7,912 nucleotides of DNA from CAMDWQ01 sp964497635 (GTDB taxonomy: Bacteria; Omnitrophota; Gorgyraeia; 2-02-FULL-51-18): assembly GCA_964497635.1 (NCBI GenBank), contig CAZCDB010000063.1:1-7912 (forward strand), read 5' to 3'. A model generated the notes under the pieces. The model made no database searches, was not told the DNA's origin, and saw only the letters and a list, made by a program, of their open reading frames with translations. Position numbers and translations under genes: made by a program. Shown piece after piece: positions 5,930 through 7,912 of this stretch (its first letter is position 1; every line of letters begins with the position of its first letter).

Positions 5930-7200
5930 GAATTCTGGAGACCATCCTCGAAGCTATGAAACACGAGCCCCGAAAGAAGCTTGGGATAAAAGTAAGTCGA
6001 CTTCTGCGGCATCTTCAGGCCTTTTTTCGAGGCAAGAATCATCTCCTTCAAGGAAGTCGGCCGCAAAAATAAGGCGGCATCAAACGACCCATGATTGACA
6101 CGCCCCACCGCATCTTCGGGAGAACGGGTAAAATCAATCGACTCGGATTTTTCAATTTTTTTGATGCCAAAGCAGGGATCAATGATAAAGCGATGAAGCA
6201 CCGCCACGTCCAGACGGTCCACCGGGTTGTTTTTGACTTTTTTGGCGGTGGTCTTGTTCATTTTGAAAAGATAAAACCCCTGATCTTTGGTATAAAACCC
6301 AAACTCATAAGGCTTCCCCGGCACTTCTTCCCGGTAATCTTCCAAGCACTCCAGAAGCTTGCCTAGATTTTCTACTTTTTCAAGCGTGCCAATCTTGGAG
6401 AGCTTCTCCCAATTTTTAGCATCAGCTACTTTGATCAGGCGATGCGTCGGGAAAATTTTAAATGGATTGTTGTAGCAGTCCGCAAAATACGTCATTACAA
6501 AACCTGTACCAGCCGGACCTTTTTTGCCCGCTTCTTTTTTAAAATTGCAGGCCGTCTCAAAACGGTGGTGGCCATCCGCGATATACATCGTCTTAGCCTT
6601 CATCGCTTTCTCGATACCGGCGATGATGTTGCCTCGTGTCTCGATAAAAAGCCGGTGACGCACGCCATCGAGAGTGACATCCGCAAAAGGCTTTAGACTC
6701 AGCGATTTTTTAAGGAGAGAGTTGACGGCTTTTTTAGAGTCCTCAAACAAACCAAAGATGGGACTTAGGTTGGTGCGGGTACTACGCAAAAGCTTCAGCC
6801 GGTCTTCTTTGGGAGCGGCCAGCGTATTTTCATGCTTGAGCACCGCCTTCTCGTCAATTTTCATCAGAGACAAAAATCCAAAACGGGTCTTGTTCTTCCC
6901 CTCTTCTTGATAATCTTGGACATACACATAAACGGCAGGCTTGTCCTCACGAACCAAAACGAATTTATTTTTCCAGTCCTTGAGATATTCCGCTGCGCGG
7001 GAGTATTTATTATTCATGACAGAGTCATCAGCTTGCTCCGTGCCCAGCTCCAAGCGAATCACATTGTACGGATTTTCCTCATAAAGTTTTTTCTGTTGCC
7101 GCGGAGAGATGACATCGTACGGGGGCGCCAATACTTTGGATAGGTCCTGATTTTTTGCGGGATTGTATCTCCATCCATGAAACGCTTTGATCTCTGGCAT
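5926..7200 (-). CDS. DUF1015 family protein
   Basis: A 424-residue soluble protein matching the DUF1015 family along its length: APPYDVI near the start (25-31), ELGTE (51-55), HENT (123-126), KEDRLKLLRSTRTNLSPIF (131-149), the hallmark ADGHHRFETA (208-217), and a C-terminal STYFYPKLLSGL. There are no signal peptide or membrane segments, so it should be cytoplasmic. The DGHHR box resembles the nucleotide-binding box of ParB/Srx-fold proteins, a group that includes free-serine kinases. From memory, some DUF1015 members have been linked to serine phosphorylation, but that role is not shown here and no serine pathway gene is adjacent. The ATG at 7200 has AAGGA nine bases upstream, and a promoter-like element lies about 50 bases upstream. 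The stop overlaps the glycosyltransferase start. The family assignment is firm and the function uncertain. Confidence 0.9.
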   Translation of the reverse strand: MPEIKAFHGWRYNPAKNQDLSKVLAPPYDVISPRQQKKLYEENPYNVIRLELGTEQADDSVMNNKYSRAAEYLKDWKNKFVLVREDKPAVYVYVQDYQEEGKNKTRFGFLSLMKIDEKAVLKHENTLAAPKEDRLKLLRSTRTNLSPIFGLFEDSKKAVNSLLKKSLSLKPFADVTLDGVRHRLFIETRGNIIAGIEKAMKAKTMYIADGHHRFETACNFKKEAGKKGPAGTGFVMTYFADCYNNPFKIFPTHRLIKVADAKNWEKLSKIGTLEKVENLGKLLECLEDYREEVPGKPYEFGFYTKDQGFYLFKMNKTTAKKVKNNPVDRLDVAVLHRFIIDPCFGIKKIEKSESIDFTRSPEDAVGRVNHGSFDAALFLRPTSLKEMILASKKGLKMPQKSTYFYPKLLSGLVFHSFEDGLQNS

Positions 7201-7232
7201 ACCTTAAATTCCTTTATCTTATCGTGTGTGTT

Positions 7233-7601
7233 TTAGGAACTAGAAGGGCGTATTATAACACAGCACAAGGCCCAATAAATCAGCACCCCCTGAAGCGGCA
7301 AGCGCGCCCACGCGACCCAACCAGGAATAGAAGGAAATATCTCAGGATGAAACGCCATATAAATATTGGCCGGAAATACCGCGATAAAATAAGCCGCGGC
7401 CCCTCTGGCCGCTAAGTTTTGAGTCCGCTTCCAAAAAAGCAAAACACCGATCCCCATCGCCGCCACGCCGCTAACCCACACCAAAAACCGTGGATAGGGC
7501 AGAAAATCCGGCATGATTTTAAGGTAAAACTCTGTTTTAATAAAATGAAGAAAACCCGCCACCAACATCAAGACAGCCAGCAATAACTGACGAAGCTTCA
7601 T
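7233..7601 (-). CDS. DoxX-like small membrane protein
   Basis: A 122-residue protein with about four hydrophobic segments (5-20, 36-56, 67-83, 96-117). It carries MPDFLPYPRFLVWVSG (30-45) and AVFPANIYMAFHPEIFPSIP (74-93), patterns I associate with DoxX-like membrane proteins. The biochemical role of this subgroup is not settled, and I infer only an inner-membrane location. The frame stays open upstream to 7763, but that extension lies inside the previous gene and lacks family features. The ATG at 7601 gives a normal DoxX-like N-terminus and overlaps the previous stop as ATGA, so I chose it. There is a GGAG upstream within the preceding gene, about 12 bases away. The gene ends 32 bases before the DUF1015 start. 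Confidence 0.85.
   Translation of the reverse strand: MKLRQLLLAVLMLVAGFLHFIKTEFYLKIMPDFLPYPRFLVWVSGVAAMGIGVLLFWKRTQNLAARGAAAYFIAVFPANIYMAFHPEIFPSIPGWVAWARLPLQGVLIYWALCCVIIRPSSS
7252..7260 (-). promoter_or_regulatory. Extended -10 promoter for the DUF1015 unit
   Basis: TGTTATAAT on the minus strand is an exact extended -10 (TG, one base, TATAAT). The -35 region is weak (TTTATT, 16 bases upstream), as is common with extended -10 promoters. Transcription should start near 7245, about 45 bases before the DUF1015 ATG. The element lies within the last codons of the DoxX-like gene. Confidence 0.55.
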
Positions 7602-7912
7602 GGGAACAGCTGGACTCCAAAGCGGCGAGCGACCAGAGCCGTCAGAATAAAGCAGATAAAAGTCACCAAAACACAAAGTGTGAGCGAAACCCAGAAATTG
7701 ATCCCCTTGGCCAACAGCCACGGCATCACCAAAAACATAGGCAGCGTCGGAAGCACGTACCAAAACGTGTAATAAGCATGATTTCCAATTTTCTGACTGC
7801 CTTGCTTCTCAACATGCAACCAGATCATGACAAGGACCGTTACAAACGGCAGAGAAGATATCAGAGCTCCTACCCTGTCGCTCCTCTTGGCTAATTCGGA
7901 CACCAACACAAT
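7598..7912 (-). CDS. DUF3147-type membrane protein, C-terminal part
   Basis: The frame enters from the right edge with no stop and gives 104 residues to a TGA at 7600-7598. It contains VLVSELAKRSDRVGALISSL (2-21), then LPFVTVLVMIWL, FWYVLPTLPMFLVMPWLLAKG (50-70) and a last hydrophobic segment (74-95). This order, with SE(L/I)AKRS, GAL and LP motifs, is the pattern I know from DUF3147 small membrane proteins. Only some 15-20 N-terminal residues seem to be missing. A GTG at 7909 could be a start, but it falls inside the conserved part, so the gene most likely begins beyond the window. Its stop overlaps the ATG of the DoxX-like gene, which suggests coupled translation. The function is unknown. 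Confidence 0.75.
   Translation of the reverse strand: MVLVSELAKRSDRVGALISSLPFVTVLVMIWLHVEKQGSQKIGNHAYYTFWYVLPTLPMFLVMPWLLAKGINFWVSLTLCVLVTFICFILTALVARRFGVQLFP

Noticed and set aside
7602..7763. Upstream extension of the DoxX-like frame.
   Set aside because: It overlaps the DUF3147-type gene in another frame, lacks family residues, and the ATGA overlap at 7601 gives a natural start.

Overview
This 7.9 kb window reads as ordinary bacterial chromosome, probably a scaffold from a draft or metagenome assembly, because it carries a run of exactly 100 Ns at 5761-5860. All supported genes lie on the minus strand, so transcription runs from high to low coordinates. Genes are tightly packed, with ATGA overlaps, a 16-base overlap and short spacers. 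Intact AGGA-type ribosome binding sites, accD and two GGDEF proteins mark it as bacterial, and a signal-peptide protein at the left end fits a cell with secreted or envelope proteins. The mix (DUF1015, accD with a zinc finger, an isolated UgpC/MsmK-type ATPase, paired GAF-GGDEF proteins) would suit an uncultured lineage such as Omnitrophota, but that is a weak guess: no rRNA or other phylogenetic marker is present.

Layout in the direction of transcription. (1) 7912-7233: the 3' part of a DUF3147-type membrane protein, overlapping by ATGA a small DoxX-like membrane protein. (2) An extended -10 promoter near 7252-7260 precedes a DUF1015 gene (7200-5926), which overlaps by ATGA a family 2 glycosyltransferase (5929-5452) broken by the assembly gap. 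(3) A good sigma70-type promoter (5447-5419) precedes accD (5384-4530), followed 25 bases later by a sugar-type ABC ATPase (4504-3404). (4) Two membrane-anchored GAF-GGDEF diguanylate cyclases follow (from about 3364 to 594), overlapping by 16 bases. (5) About 170 bases of AT-rich spacer leads to a perfect 11-bp intrinsic terminator hairpin (422-396). Just beyond it a secreted or envelope protein with a clear signal peptide runs off the left end.

How the genes work together: accD supplies one half of the carboxyltransferase of acetyl-CoA carboxylase (fatty acid synthesis). The ATPase should energise sugar importers encoded elsewhere. The two GGDEF proteins should make cyclic di-GMP from GTP. 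Only the second has the RxxD inhibitory site, so the pair may differ in feedback control. Grouping of these genes looks like a housekeeping operon run rather than one pathway.

I do not see a clearly new biological system. The points most worth a second look are: the first cyclase has no ATG or GTG start, but a perfect Shine-Dalgarno sequence sits before a CTG codon; the left-end secreted gene has no usual start after the terminator hairpin, although its frame runs in phase back through the hairpin to an ATG at 457; the two cyclases differ at the inhibitory site; and the N gap is probably much longer than drawn.
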